The notes beneath the pieces were generated by a model, which was given only the letters and a program-made list of their open reading frames with translations, was not told the origin of the DNA and made no database searches. Shown one piece after another: positions 52,344 through 62,976 of a stretch of DNA of 64,000 nt (position 1 is the first letter of the stretch; each line of letters starts with the position of its first letter). The DNA comes from Mucilaginibacter aquariorum. GTDB taxonomy: Bacteria; Bacteroidota; Bacteroidia; Sphingobacteriales; Sphingobacteriaceae. The stretch spans positions 1,612,001-1,676,000 of the forward strand of contig NZ_JANHOH010000001.1 of NCBI RefSeq assembly GCF_024498135.1, read 5' to 3'. The position numbers were made by a program, and so were the translations under genes.

Positions 52344-53357
52344 CTACACCTCTATCATGGCCTTAATTACCCCGTTGGCCGGATCGAGCCAACTTTTAAA
52401 CTCATTTGTGACCTTGTCAAATTGTACACGATGGGTAATGTAATTAGACGGTTGCACCAAACCTTTTTTCATGGATGCAATAACATGCTCAAAATCTTCC
52501 CGTGTAGCATTACGACTGCTCATTAAAGTGGCCTCGCGCTTGTGAAATTCCGGATGGCTTAAAGTGATATCTCCCTTTTGCAAACCCACTAATATATATC
52601 TGGCGCCATGTGCCATGTATTGAAACCCGCCATTAATTGCTTTTAAGCTGCCCGTTGCATCTATCACCACGGTAGGCATATCTCCTTTTGTTATTGTAGC
52701 CAATCGTTCCGGTACATCTTCGGTAGATACATTAATAATATGATCTATGTTCAGTCTATCCCTGCAAAATTCAAGTCTTTTTGTGTTAAGGTCCATGGCA
52801 ATTATTTTAGCCCCTGCAATATGGGCAAACTCCATTATTCCGAGGCCTATTGGCCCGGCTCCAATTACCAATACAAATTCGCCAGACTTCACATTCGCAC
52901 GCCTGATACTGTGCGCCCCTATCGCCAAAGGCTCAACTAACGCCAGTTCATCATAACTTAAACCATCACCATGTACCAGTGAATGTATTGGCACATTCAG
53001 GTATTCAGTCATTCCGCCATCTACATGTACCCCGCAAACGTTAATTTGTGCACAACAGTTTGGTTTTCCCCATCTGCAGGCAATACAAACACCACAATTA
53101 AAGTATGGGATAATTGTAACGATCTCCCCTTTTTCAAACCCCGGCGCTCCGTTTGGTTCAACCAATTCTCCTGAAAGCTCATGCCCCAAAATACGGGGAT
53201 AAGTAAAATAAGGCTGGGTTCCCTCAAAAGCATGAAGGTCCGTTCCGCAGACGCCTATTCTCCTGATCCTAATCTGTGCATAACCTTCTTTTACTTCGGG
53301 TTTAGCCTGTTCTTTAAAAACCAACCTGCCAGGCTCCTCACAAACTATCGCGTGCAT
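52344..53357 (-). CDS. zinc-dependent alcohol dehydrogenase (sugar/fucose dehydrogenase candidate)
   Basis: A 337-residue medium-chain dehydrogenase from the ATG at 53357; an ATG at 53402 would add 15 odd residues. The catalytic zinc site has the motif GVCGTDLHA and LGHELSG, with the structural-zinc loop CGVCIACRWGKPNCC. The Rossmann cofactor motif is VIGAGPIGLGIM. It is placed 108 bp after a GH29 fucosidase gene, on the same strand, so a role in L-fucose oxidation is plausible. The substrate cannot be read from the sequence. Confidence 0.88.
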   Translation of the reverse strand: MHAIVCEEPGRLVFKEQAKPEVKEGYAQIRIRRIGVCGTDLHAFEGTQPYFTYPRILGHELSGELVEPNGAPGFEKGEIVTIIPYFNCGVCIACRWGKPNCCAQINVCGVHVDGGMTEYLNVPIHSLVHGDGLSYDELALVEPLAIGAHSIRRANVKSGEFVLVIGAGPIGLGIMEFAHIAGAKIIAMDLNTKRLEFCRDRLNIDHIINVSTEDVPERLATITKGDMPTVVIDATGSLKAINGGFQYMAHGARYILVGLQKGDITLSHPEFHKREATLMSSRNATREDFEHVIASMKKGLVQPSNYITHRVQFDKVTNEFKSWLDPANGVIKAMIEV

Positions 53358-53464
53358 ATGATTTTTTGTTAAAGCTGAAAGATCCGTTCCATCATTACCC
53401 ACTTTTCTTTTCCTGTCTGGGGTATGGTTATTGGGATTTCCACATTAATTGTTCCCATAAGATA

Positions 53465-55111
53465 TTAAATAACCCCTTCAATTTTAAAAACGAACGCATC
53501 TTTACCCGGAGCCTGTTCCGGCAATTTTACTTTGAGGCCAGCGGTGGTTTGCTCAAAACTCAAATTATCGTTTCCAAGCAAGCTTACCCTGCTTACTTTG
53601 CCTGCCTCATTACCCGTTGCTAACCTTTTAATGAGGGCTTCATTTCCTGCCGGCCAGCCCAGCATAGTGGCATAAAGGGTTTTACCTTTTACAGTAAACC
53701 GGATATCTTCGGCCCCGAATGGTTTCCCCTTGCCTTCGTTAAAGCCCTGCGCATTGATGGGTGCTGCCGATTCTATTGCCGGGCCTTCTCCAAATACCTT
53801 CCAGGGGCGGGTGCCGTAAATTGCCTCGCCGTTAACCTGCATCCATGCCCCTATGTTTTCAACTACAGCACGTTCCTCGCTGTCAATAGTGCCATCGCCA
53901 CGTACGGGGATATTCAACAGCAGGTTGCCATTTTTACTTACTATATCAACAAGTGTATGTATCACTGTTCTGGCGCTTTTGTAACCTTTGTCATCAAACA
54001 GGCGGCGATCATAGTGCCAGCTGCCAATACAGGTATCCGTTTGCCATGGCAAAGGTTCTATCTGGTTGCTTTGCCCGCGTTCAATATCCCATATCATGCA
54101 TTTACGCTGCTGCTCATCCAATACTTTCCCAAACAGTGCCGCTTGTAGTTTACCATGCTTTTTAATACTGGTATTGTACATATGCGCGGCAATTTTTAAG
54201 CCTGCATCACTTACCGGCCAAAGGGGTAAGGCGGTATCATCAAAATAGATCAGTTCGGGGCCGTATTTGTCAATCAGTTCTATAGTGCGGTTCAAGAATT
54301 TATCGCAGTAGGCTTTATTGGGTACGCTGGCCCCGTTGCTCCAATCCCAGTGGCGGCCCATGCTACCGTCATCAAGGCTATCCTGGCTAAGGGCGTGGTT
54401 TTGCGCATACAATTCCTGCGGATCATAGCCATTCCACCATTTACCGGCACCATCTGCTTTGGTAAGCTTACCATCATAAGGGATACCTACATAGGGCCCG
54501 GTTTTATCTGCGCGCTGGGCAACTTCATACCAGGTCCAGGGGTGCGATGCATGTACCGATACGCCAAAAGGCAGACTGTGGTCTTTAGCGGCCTTCGCCC
54601 AGCCACCAATCAGATCTTTTTTAGGCCCAAGTTTAGTAGAGTTCCAGCTTTGGTATTTGCTGTCGTAAAGGTCAAAATTATCATGATGATTAGCCAGGGC
54701 CATAAAGTATTTGGCGCCGGCGCGTTTATACAAACTCACCAATTCGTTGGGATCCCAATTCTCGGCTTTCCATTCGTTGATCACATCCTTAAAACCAAAT
54801 TTTGAGGGGTGGCCATATTTTTGAATGTGATATTTATACTGATCGCTACCCTCCTGATACATGCCACGTGCGTACCAATCACCACGTTCCGGCTGGCATT
54901 GCGGCCCCCAGTGCGCCCATATGCCAAACTTAGCATCACGAAACCAATCAGGTACCTGGTACTGACTCAATGAATCCCATGTTGGCTGAAACGGCCCAGC
55001 TGCAATACCCGGGTTTGAATGAGCTTGCAACAGATTGTTACTATACAGTTTAGACAGGTATAAGGAAGATAATCCTGTGGCCAAACCTTTTATTAATGTC
55101 CTTCTTTTCAT
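53465..55111 (-). CDS. alpha-L-fucosidase, GH29
   Basis: A 548-residue GH29 enzyme from the ATG at 55111. The N-terminus (MKRRTLIKGLATGLSSLYLS) has a short basic, hydrophobic signal that may be Tat- or Sec-type. The family blocks are WFRDAKFGIWAHWGPQ, ANHHDNFDLYDSKYQ, FGVSVHASHPW and the nucleophile region ELIYFDDTALPLWP. The C-terminal part is a small beta domain. It hydrolyses alpha-L-fucosyl linkages, probably in the periplasm or at the cell surface. An AraC regulator is encoded divergently upstream, and a dehydrogenase gene follows. It is part of the glycan-use locus. Confidence 0.92.
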   Translation of the reverse strand: MKRRTLIKGLATGLSSLYLSKLYSNNLLQAHSNPGIAAGPFQPTWDSLSQYQVPDWFRDAKFGIWAHWGPQCQPERGDWYARGMYQEGSDQYKYHIQKYGHPSKFGFKDVINEWKAENWDPNELVSLYKRAGAKYFMALANHHDNFDLYDSKYQSWNSTKLGPKKDLIGGWAKAAKDHSLPFGVSVHASHPWTWYEVAQRADKTGPYVGIPYDGKLTKADGAGKWWNGYDPQELYAQNHALSQDSLDDGSMGRHWDWSNGASVPNKAYCDKFLNRTIELIDKYGPELIYFDDTALPLWPVSDAGLKIAAHMYNTSIKKHGKLQAALFGKVLDEQQRKCMIWDIERGQSNQIEPLPWQTDTCIGSWHYDRRLFDDKGYKSARTVIHTLVDIVSKNGNLLLNIPVRGDGTIDSEERAVVENIGAWMQVNGEAIYGTRPWKVFGEGPAIESAAPINAQGFNEGKGKPFGAEDIRFTVKGKTLYATMLGWPAGNEALIKRLATGNEAGKVSRVSLLGNDNLSFEQTTAGLKVKLPEQAPGKDAFVFKIEGVI

Positions 55112-55205
55112 AATCCGGGTTGGTGATTTTTCAATCAATAGCTATACTGGCCGTTACACAAATGAATAGCCGAACAATTAATTAAAATCCTGTAAATAGT
55201 TATAT

Positions 55206-55253
55206 ATCTATAATTGGTTGATCAGCAATTACATTGTTTGCGATCTATAATTG
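55206..55253. promoter_or_regulatory. 11-bp direct repeat between the fucosidase and AraC genes
   Basis: ATCTATAATTG occurs at 55206-55216 and 55243-55253, 37 bp apart in register, in the 336-bp divergent region. AraC proteins often bind direct repeats. The region is AT-rich, so chance is not excluded. Confidence 0.3.
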
Positions 55254-55447
55254 ATAAATCAAATTTCTTTGAAATAATATATAAATAATTGACCTAATGG
55301 GACTTTTTTTTATACAAAACCGACATTTTGATTAATATTGCTCTGGCGAAGCACCAAACGTTATCGGAACTCCATCAACAGAAACGCATATAAAGATATC
55401 CGTATAGATGAAACTATAACTTAAAAATAGCTTATTTACTACTCATT

Positions 55448-56329
55448 ATGATTAAAAGAGTCCTGAAGCATACATTTACGCTATTGAATGTAGATCATGT
55501 AAACCTTGGCCCGAAATGGAATTATAAAAACGTGATCAGCCCATATTTCAGACTTTATTACATTGATGCCGGTGCGGGCGAAATTTCAGATATTTCGACA
55601 AAACTGAACCTCGAGCCGGGATTTCTATACATGATACCAAGTTTCACTTTATGCAATCTTAGTTGCCAAAATCAGTTGAGTCAGTTTTTTATCCAGTTTT
55701 TTGAGGAATCATCAGATGGCATTTCCTTATTCGAATATAACCGGTCTGTTTTTAAAGTAAAAGCAACAAAAGTTGACATCCTGAATATTGCCCGTTTACT
55801 GGAAATAAATCCTGGCAGGGGCATAAACCGTTCTGACAACCCCAGGATCTATGAAAAAAACATCTTTTACAAAGAGTATCAAGGCCTTAATAATCAGCAA
55901 AACATGGCGACTTTTACAGAAACCCATGGCATTCTTTTGCAATTGGTCTCTCGCTTTTTAACACCAGCTATATTCGAACATAAAGAAGCGAGCCACATAC
56001 CGGTTAAAATCCTTAATGCAATTAGCTATATCCAATTAAACCTGCACCAGGAACTGTCAGTAGCCAATCTGGCTGAAAAAGCGAACCAGCATGCCGATTA
56101 CTTTTCACGCCTGTTTAAACAGTATACAGGTGAAAGACCATTAAAATACATCCATGAAAAAAGAATTGAGCGGGCACAATACCTGATGGTTACCACTCAG
56201 ATGACTTACGCAGAAATTGCAAGCCAAACAGGCTTTGAAAATATATTTTATTTTTCCAAAATATTTAAAAAGATTACCGGCATGTCTCCTGGTAATTATA
56301 AAAAACAAATTGATTTTGTCAGTTTTTAG
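55448..56329 (+). CDS. AraC family transcriptional regulator
   Basis: A 293-residue regulator. The N-terminal half is a cupin-like sensing domain (YFRLYYIDAGAGEISDISTK, PGFLYMIPSFTLCNLSCQ). The C-terminal ~100 residues are the AraC HTH pair (SVANLAEKANQHADYFSRLF; YAEIASQTGFENIFYFSKIF) ending in GMSPGNYKKQ. It is transcribed divergently from the GH29 fucosidase and lies next to the GH43 and sus genes, so it probably controls this glycan locus in response to a sugar. Confidence 0.92.
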   Translation: MIKRVLKHTFTLLNVDHVNLGPKWNYKNVISPYFRLYYIDAGAGEISDISTKLNLEPGFLYMIPSFTLCNLSCQNQLSQFFIQFFEESSDGISLFEYNRSVFKVKATKVDILNIARLLEINPGRGINRSDNPRIYEKNIFYKEYQGLNNQQNMATFTETHGILLQLVSRFLTPAIFEHKEASHIPVKILNAISYIQLNLHQELSVANLAEKANQHADYFSRLFKQYTGERPLKYIHEKRIERAQYLMVTTQMTYAEIASQTGFENIFYFSKIFKKITGMSPGNYKKQIDFVSF

Positions 56330-56489
56330 GCTCTCAAACAGTTTTAAGAGCGATCAAAATGTTCAATATATCTTATCCTTCTGTTGATCTCTTTTATGTA
56401 AAGAGTTTAAAGATCTGTGCCGATGGCACCGCTCCCATTTAAGTAATAAGTGAGGCTAAGAATGTTTTAGATCTTGAGTTTGCGTATTA

Positions 56490-57494
56490 TCATTTTGTGG
56501 CATGTTTTAATTCTAAAAACTGAAAACTGTTTTTATCCATTATCGAAACAGCCGGCTTGCCATTTGTAAATGTCGCTTTAATAATAGCCGTTTTTCTTTT
56601 CCCTACACTGTTGTTAGTGTGGTGAGTGTGAAACACATAATACAACTGATTGGAATTGCCCGTGAAAAAATCGCCGTGCCCGGTCCCGTTTTGCCCAATA
56701 AGCGCCCTATTGAGTATAGGGTTCTTTTCATATTTTACCCATGGCCCCATGGGTGAACTTGCCGTTGCGTAACCTACCGCGTAATCAATGTTCCTGAAAT
56801 CATTGGCCGAATAAAATAAGTAATAAAGGCCATCACGTTTCATTACTGTTGGCCCTTCTGCAACGGGCCATTTTACCTTTTCTGTATTTTCCCAGGGGGC
56901 TTCGGCGCTGATGCATTCTTTAGCGGTGTTTTCTTCGATGTCAGACAAGTCGCTCTTTAACCGGGCGACAAAGATGCGGTTACCCTCCTGCAAACGAACA
57001 TGATACAGATATAAACTACCGTCGGTATCCCTAAAAACATACGGGTCTATTTGCTTGCCCGTTCCCGAAATAGCTTTGATCACCTTTTGTGTAAAGGGGC
57101 CTAATGGGCTATCACTTTCAGCTATGGCGATATGTTCATCGGCTGTATACGCCATGTAATATTTACCCTTTTGTTTAAATATCTGTGGGGCCCAGAAACC
57201 CTTTGTGCCATAACTGTCGCCTTTTAAAAGCGCGTGGCCGTTGCGTTTACCAACCGGGCCGCTCCAATTTTTTAAATCGACTGACTGGTATACCCAAAAA
57301 CCATCAGGGCTGCCTGTACCGTATAAATAATACATGCCATTATCTTTAAAAACGGTAGGATCGGCCAGGCAGATAGTATCCACCGGTAAATTATGCCGTT
57401 CTAAGTTTTTTGATAATGCTAAAGAAGATAAAGCTGATAAAACACAGCAAAAAATTATTAATAGTTTTTTCACCTGATGGTATTTTAAAGGCAT
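56490..57494 (-). CDS. GH43-family glycoside hydrolase
   Basis: A 334-residue protein from the ATG at 57494, which starts a signal peptide (KKLLIIFCCVLSALSSLALS). It is a five-bladed beta-propeller of GH43 type: the catalytic base Asp is in CLADPTVFKD, the second Asp in KQIDPYVFRD and the acid Glu in PVAEGPTVMKR. GTGSPDGFWVY, GFWAPQIFKQKGKYYMAY and TGHGDFFTG are further family blocks. GH43 enzymes act on arabinans or xylans. The gene follows a hairpin terminator after susD and converges with the AraC gene. Confidence 0.9.
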   Translation of the reverse strand: MPLKYHQVKKLLIIFCCVLSALSSLALSKNLERHNLPVDTICLADPTVFKDNGMYYLYGTGSPDGFWVYQSVDLKNWSGPVGKRNGHALLKGDSYGTKGFWAPQIFKQKGKYYMAYTADEHIAIAESDSPLGPFTQKVIKAISGTGKQIDPYVFRDTDGSLYLYHVRLQEGNRIFVARLKSDLSDIEENTAKECISAEAPWENTEKVKWPVAEGPTVMKRDGLYYLFYSANDFRNIDYAVGYATASSPMGPWVKYEKNPILNRALIGQNGTGHGDFFTGNSNQLYYVFHTHHTNNSVGKRKTAIIKATFTNGKPAVSIMDKNSFQFLELKHATK

Positions 57495-57570
57495 TTTACG
57501 GTCTGCTAATGCTAAATTAAACAACTAACCGGCAATAGTCAATATAACGGACTTACAAAACTGCTTAAGT

Positions 57571-57601
57571 AAACAACCCCCACCTGAGGCGGGGGTTGTT
57601 T
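57571..57601 (-). terminator. terminator after susD
   Basis: An 11-bp stem AAACAACCCCC / GGGGGTTGTTT with a 9-nt loop, rich in G-C near the loop. On the minus strand it follows the SusD stop by ~15 bp and separates the sus pair from the GH43 gene. Confidence 0.8.
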
Positions 57602-57616
57602 GATCCAGGCGAATGG

Positions 57617-59524
57617 TTATTTTTCGCCGGCAATGGCATCTTCTAAATTATCATAAGGCGCAACGTTCTTTTCATAGCCGGAGTACCCGAAATTTTGATT
57701 TACCCTTCCTCCGCTATTAGCATCAATGTCGCCCTGTGGTACAGGCCACAATATGTGGTAAGGGCTAATGCTAAATGTAGTACCGTAAGTTGTTTTTACG
57801 CGCTTACGATAAAAGTCGTTATAAGTAATTACCCGGTTATACCAGTAGCTGTCTTTTGAAAGGTTTTCTACCGTATAAGTTTTACCAAATTCATCAGATT
57901 TATGCGTTGTAGCAAATATGTATGACACGCGGCTTAATTCCATATGACGCAGCTCCTCATAATATAGTTCACGGCAACGCTCATCCATTATTTTGCCCAT
58001 GGTCATTTCGCCGGCAGTATACATTTTTGTACACTTGGCACGGCTGCGAATAGTATTAACATCGGCTGCGGCTAAAGCCAGTTCGCCCTTCCAAAAGTGA
58101 GCTTCGGCACGTAACAAATAGGTTTCTGCTAACCTGTAAACATACCAGTCGCCTGCTCCGCCATTATAATTATCCTGTGTTTCAGATCTTGGCGATTCTA
58201 CAAATAGTTTATAGTGTGGCCAGTCAAACCAGGTTCTTACGGTATCAGCTATCAATAACTTGCCGGCGTCATTATATAGTTGCAGGTTTTTACCATAATA
58301 AGGGTCGGGATTTTTTAAGGTTTGTAATGTTGGGTTGTTATATACCAGGTCTTCCATATTCATCCAGTTGCCTGTGGCCCTGCTATGGCGAAGGTCATCC
58401 GTGTCATCCCAAATAGCATGGTTGCTATACCAGGTACCGCGTGAGTGGGCTATGCCCCTGCCGTATGTTTTACGAATATCAATTTTCCCGTTAGTAGCTT
58501 TATAGCTCGAGCTCATGCCGGCGTTACCGTTTGGAGTAATTATTAATTGTGTGCCGGTGCCCGAATAATATGGAGTAGCATTGCGCATGGTATACATATC
58601 CTGGCGGCTATTGGCAAGTTCTTCACGGCTAACAAGTGTCATGATCGACTCTTTATTTGCGCTAATAGATTTATTTTGCGAGCGGTGAAGGTCCCATATC
58701 ACATTACGGGTGATATTGTGGATGTTTGGCATAGGGTTTACGAAAGTGCCAAAACTGTTAGTCATCAACGAATAGCCCGAGCTGTTGATCAGATTATCTG
58801 CGGTGGCAATGGCTTTATCAAACTGGCCGGTTGCCAAATAACATTTTATAAGTAACTGCTGGCATGCCCCTTTATTTACACCGCCAAAATCGCCAACTGC
58901 AGGTACGTGTTCAACAGCAAACTCCATATCGCTTGTTATTTTTTGCAGTATAACCGATGCCTTGGTAGATTTATAATTAACCTTGGGCGAGCTTACCGCT
59001 TGCGTAAGAAAAGGTACATCTCCAAAATCAAATACCAGCCACAAGTATCGAAAGGCACGATGAAAATATGCCATGCCCAGCATCTGGTCTTTTAAAGTGG
59101 GGTCTAAACCAGGCACGCGGTCAACGTTAGAGATAACAGTGTTGGCGTATTTAATGCCATTATACCCCTCATGCCAAAAATAATTGATGTGATTGGTATT
59201 GATATCGTCATTATTAGAAGTTGGTGTGATCACGGCATTAAGGTCCTGTGCAGGGCCCGATTTATCGGTGATGCCGCTTACAGCCTCTTCGCTAAAGAGC
59301 ATATCGGTAAGTATGGGGGCATTTTCGCCGTACCAAACGTGTGTAAGGTTACGGTTACAGGCAGTAATGGCAGCCTGCAAACCTTCTTTAGTGGTAAAGG
59401 TAACGCCCGGCTCATAAACTGAAAGCGGGTCGGGCTTTAAAAAATCCCTTTTGCATCCGTATGAACAATGCAGTGCAATAGTTATTAAGCTAATTCTTAA
59501 TATCTGGTATGATTTGATTTTCAT
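57617..59524 (-). CDS. SusD/RagB-family outer-membrane glycan-binding lipoprotein
   Basis: A 635-residue SusD-like lipoprotein. The signal ends in a lipobox-like SYGC with Cys24, followed by KRDFLKPDPLSVYEP, the typical start of mature SusD proteins. The N-terminal TPR-like region and the C-terminal SusD domain (YLLRAEAHFWKGELALAAAD, VNTIRSRAKC, MDERCRELYYEELRHMELSR) are present. It forms the lid of the TonB-dependent transporter encoded 20 bp upstream by susC. Length is slightly above the usual 500-600 residues. Confidence 0.95.
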   Translation of the reverse strand: MKIKSYQILRISLITIALHCSYGCKRDFLKPDPLSVYEPGVTFTTKEGLQAAITACNRNLTHVWYGENAPILTDMLFSEEAVSGITDKSGPAQDLNAVITPTSNNDDINTNHINYFWHEGYNGIKYANTVISNVDRVPGLDPTLKDQMLGMAYFHRAFRYLWLVFDFGDVPFLTQAVSSPKVNYKSTKASVILQKITSDMEFAVEHVPAVGDFGGVNKGACQQLLIKCYLATGQFDKAIATADNLINSSGYSLMTNSFGTFVNPMPNIHNITRNVIWDLHRSQNKSISANKESIMTLVSREELANSRQDMYTMRNATPYYSGTGTQLIITPNGNAGMSSSYKATNGKIDIRKTYGRGIAHSRGTWYSNHAIWDDTDDLRHSRATGNWMNMEDLVYNNPTLQTLKNPDPYYGKNLQLYNDAGKLLIADTVRTWFDWPHYKLFVESPRSETQDNYNGGAGDWYVYRLAETYLLRAEAHFWKGELALAAADVNTIRSRAKCTKMYTAGEMTMGKIMDERCRELYYEELRHMELSRVSYIFATTHKSDEFGKTYTVENLSKDSYWYNRVITYNDFYRKRVKTTYGTTFSISPYHILWPVPQGDIDANSGGRVNQNFGYSGYEKNVAPYDNLEDAIAGEK

Positions 59525-59544
59525 TTTCTGAATTCTATTTATGG

Positions 59545-62500
59545 TTAGAAAATAACATTAACACCCAACGTAAAGGTTCTTGGCAGGAATGCCGAACCCG
59601 GATCAGGTTCAGGGTCACCGTACTCCCAGTTAGGCGAGTAAACTGCCAGGTTTCTGACACCTGCGTTAACTCTTAGCTGACTGATATCTAATTTTTTTGT
59701 GAATGCAGATGGCAGCAGATAAGAGAACGACAAGTTATCGAAACGAACGAACGACCTATCTATCACACGCGACGGCGATATATTGCTTGGGTTGGTAGAG
59801 TTTAAACGGGCATAAGTATTTGAGGGGTTATCTGGTGTCCAGTATTGCCTGATGTAAGCGTTGCTCCTGTCAACCAAAGCGCCCGGATTATTCCTAAAAT
59901 CGCCCGAAGTTTGTTTCTGCCCGATGTAAGAATAGAAATTCATCGATATATCCAGGTTGTGGAACAAGGTGAAGTCATGGCGCATGCTCCAGCGGAAACG
60001 TGCTTTGCCCGAACCCTGGAAAACCTTATCGGCATTGGTAAATTTACCATCGCCATCAACATCCAGCACTTTAACATCACCCGGTTTTTCGCCATATTTA
60101 GCGGCTGCCTCTTCTTCACCTTTTTGCCAGATGCCTAAAACTTTATATGTCCAGATAGAATTAATATCACGGCCTATGAACCAGCCGTTGTTACTATCGT
60201 CATTCTCAACAGACGATACTACATTCCCACTTTCGTCCAGCACATCGGTATAGGCATAATAAAGATGCTTGATCTTATTCCTGTTCATATAAAAGCCTAC
60301 ATTAACATTCCACTGAAAGTTCGGCGTTTTCATAACAACTCCGTTCAAATTAACTTCTAAACCATCATTAACCACTTCTCCAAGATTGGCGGTTACATTT
60401 AAAAATCCGGTAAAATCAGGCAGGTTGCGGTTTACCAATAAATCGGTTGTTGGCATATGGTAGGCATCAATGCTACCGTTTAAGCGGTTATTAAAGAAAC
60501 CAAAATCAAGTCCTGCATTAAAAGATGCTGTAGATTCCCATTTAAGGTCATGATTGGCCATGCGGTCTACGTATAGCTGGCTCAATTCATTAAGCACACC
60601 GGCTGGCGTAACATAAGCGTATTTACCGGTACCTGTTGTTAGGTTGGAAAGCGCCTGGTAAACATTATCTAACGAACGGTTACCTGCTTTACCCCATGAT
60701 AGCCTTAGTTTTCCTGTAGTCATGGCATCCCAGTGCAGGAATTTCTCATCACTAAAATTCCAGGCGAAACCCAGTGACGGGAATGTTGCCGTTGGATGAT
60801 TTTCACCAAACGCAGAATAGCCATCGCGCCTGATAGTAGCTGTAAGCATATACTTATCAGCATACGAATAAAATACCCGTGCCATTAATGCATTCCCTGT
60901 ACTATGCTCATCGTATGTGTGGAGTTTGCTTTTTAATGGGTTTGCCGCATCTATGTTATGAAAACCCAAAGCATCAGTAGGAGAAAAATCGGTACCGGTC
61001 ATACCATCGAACCAACTTCTATGCTCTTCCGCATTTTGCAGGAGTGTAACTTTTATGCGGTGTTTTTGACTGAATGTTGCATCCCAATTTAATGTATTGT
61101 CGATCTGCCAATCAAATCTTTTTTCATTTTCTCTGATCACCTTACCATTATCGCTCCACAATGGGTTTTGCGCAGATTCCCAGTAACGGTTATAAAACCA
61201 CTGGTAACGAGGCGAATAATTACTATTAAAGGTGATATTAAACGGCAATTTAATGGTACCATATAAAGTAGTATTCAAAACATTGTACCCTTTTTCTAAC
61301 TGTTTAAACTGGTTATTATAAGCAGTATTTACACCCTGGTTATTGCTGGATCCCATTGGCTGGCCAATCAAATTACCGTCATCATCAACAGGTACCGCAT
61401 ACGGCGAGTTATTGATGATTTGGCCGTTCCAGTCAACCGCTAAGTTACCTTCGCTCCTGTCCTGAAATTTGACGTTAACACCTGTTGTAAACCAGTTGTT
61501 TATCTTTTGATCCAGTTTAACACTTGCCCGATACGCATGGTAATTGTCACCTACTACAACACCTTCGTTGTTAAGGTATCCTAAAGACACGTAGTAGTTG
61601 GTATTTTTGTTAGAACTTACACCAGATGCGCTTATGCTGTAATCCTGATTAAGCCCGGTTTGAAAAGAGCCTTTATACCAATCATAGGTTTTACCGGCAA
61701 AGTAATCTTTACGTTCGTTTTCAAACAAACCTATACGTTGCAGCCACACATCCTGGTCTGATGTACCGTTTATCTCATCATAAGCTCTCCACTGATCATG
61801 GGTAATTCCCGCAGCAGCCAAATTCTCGGGTGTAGGATCAATAAACTTTCCCGGCATTGTAAAACCGGAATTACTGTTAAACAGGTCCTGGCGATATTTC
61901 AGATATCCGGCGGCATCATAAACGCGCCGGTTTTTGCCCATAGTGACAAGGCCAGTATTGGCCGAAAAACTTATGGTTGGCTTTTCTGTTTTACCCTTTT
62001 TTGTCGTAATAATAATAACGCCATTTGCCGCTTTTGAACCATAAATAGCGCCGGCCGAAGCATCTTTCAATACATCTACCTGTGCAATATCCAGGGGGTT
62101 TATCTCAGAAAGTTCGCCAAAAAATATTACACCATCTACTACTAACAATGGAGAGTTATTTGCCAGTAACGACCGTTGCCCACGCAATGCTATATCGCCG
62201 CCACCTTTGGCCGAGTTGCTTTGCCCAACCACTAAACCCGGGATACCGCTTCTAAGTATATCTTGTACTGAACGCGGCGCTTCTTTCTCCAGCTTGTCTG
62301 TTTTAAGGGTGGAGATAGACCCTGTCAGATCTTTTTTCTGCGCGGTGCCATAACCTATTACAACAACCTCATTCAAGTCTTTATGTATGCCCGAGAGCTT
62401 GATTTTCATAGGTTGGGTAGCATCCGCCTTTATTGTAAAAGATGTATAGCCCATACTTTTAAACTCCAGCGTGCTGTTGGGCGGCGCACTTATCTTAAAT

Positions 62501-62703
62501 ATACCGTTAACATCAGCAGCTACACCAATACTGGTGCCCACCACCAGTACTGTTGCGCCAACAAGAGGCTCTCCTGTATTTGCATCGGTAATTTCACCCG
62601 TAATTGTTTGCGACTGCGCAATTGCCTGTTGAAAAAAGAACAGGCATAACATGGTGACGAAAAGTCCATGCAGCAGCCGCAATTTTTTTGTAAAAAAATT
62701 CAT
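59545..62703 (-). CDS. SusC/RagA TonB-dependent outer-membrane transporter
   Basis: A 1052-residue protein from the ATG at 62703 (MNFFTKKLRLLHGLF...); an ATG two codons earlier is equivalent. It has a signal peptide, a carboxypeptidase-regulatory-like domain (ITGEITDANTGEPLVGATVL), the SusC motif DLNEVVVIGYGTAQKKDLTG, a plug domain (SGIPGLVVGQSNSAKGGGDI, LLVVDGVIFFGELSEI) and a long 22-strand beta-barrel ending in TLGVNVIF, with a terminal aromatic residue typical for barrel assembly. It pumps oligosaccharides bound by SusD into the periplasm using the proton-motive force through TonB. The susD gene follows with a 20-bp gap. Confidence 0.96.
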   Translation of the reverse strand: MNFFTKKLRLLHGLFVTMLCLFFFQQAIAQSQTITGEITDANTGEPLVGATVLVVGTSIGVAADVNGIFKISAPPNSTLEFKSMGYTSFTIKADATQPMKIKLSGIHKDLNEVVVIGYGTAQKKDLTGSISTLKTDKLEKEAPRSVQDILRSGIPGLVVGQSNSAKGGGDIALRGQRSLLANNSPLLVVDGVIFFGELSEINPLDIAQVDVLKDASAGAIYGSKAANGVIIITTKKGKTEKPTISFSANTGLVTMGKNRRVYDAAGYLKYRQDLFNSNSGFTMPGKFIDPTPENLAAAGITHDQWRAYDEINGTSDQDVWLQRIGLFENERKDYFAGKTYDWYKGSFQTGLNQDYSISASGVSSNKNTNYYVSLGYLNNEGVVVGDNYHAYRASVKLDQKINNWFTTGVNVKFQDRSEGNLAVDWNGQIINNSPYAVPVDDDGNLIGQPMGSSNNQGVNTAYNNQFKQLEKGYNVLNTTLYGTIKLPFNITFNSNYSPRYQWFYNRYWESAQNPLWSDNGKVIRENEKRFDWQIDNTLNWDATFSQKHRIKVTLLQNAEEHRSWFDGMTGTDFSPTDALGFHNIDAANPLKSKLHTYDEHSTGNALMARVFYSYADKYMLTATIRRDGYSAFGENHPTATFPSLGFAWNFSDEKFLHWDAMTTGKLRLSWGKAGNRSLDNVYQALSNLTTGTGKYAYVTPAGVLNELSQLYVDRMANHDLKWESTASFNAGLDFGFFNNRLNGSIDAYHMPTTDLLVNRNLPDFTGFLNVTANLGEVVNDGLEVNLNGVVMKTPNFQWNVNVGFYMNRNKIKHLYYAYTDVLDESGNVVSSVENDDSNNGWFIGRDINSIWTYKVLGIWQKGEEEAAAKYGEKPGDVKVLDVDGDGKFTNADKVFQGSGKARFRWSMRHDFTLFHNLDISMNFYSYIGQKQTSGDFRNNPGALVDRSNAYIRQYWTPDNPSNTYARLNSTNPSNISPSRVIDRSFVRFDNLSFSYLLPSAFTKKLDISQLRVNAGVRNLAVYSPNWEYGDPEPDPGSAFLPRTFTLGVNVIF

Positions 62704-62976
62704 AAGCATTAAGTTTAATTGGTTTTATAATTGTTGGGAAATGTGATATCTCAGACTTGCTTTATCACAGAAATTGTATTGGTCATTATTCTTTGCTGTA
62801 AACGGTACTTACAGACTTAATTTTAACTGTGTAAATTTTTCTCATACTCTAAATAATTAGTTAATGGATATAATGTGTTATTGATTTACCAGCCGATAAA
62901 GCTGATCGTAAAAAGATTGTCACCGGTCAAAGGCGCTTAAATACAACCTTAATAGCCGGCGACAAATTTTTCAACC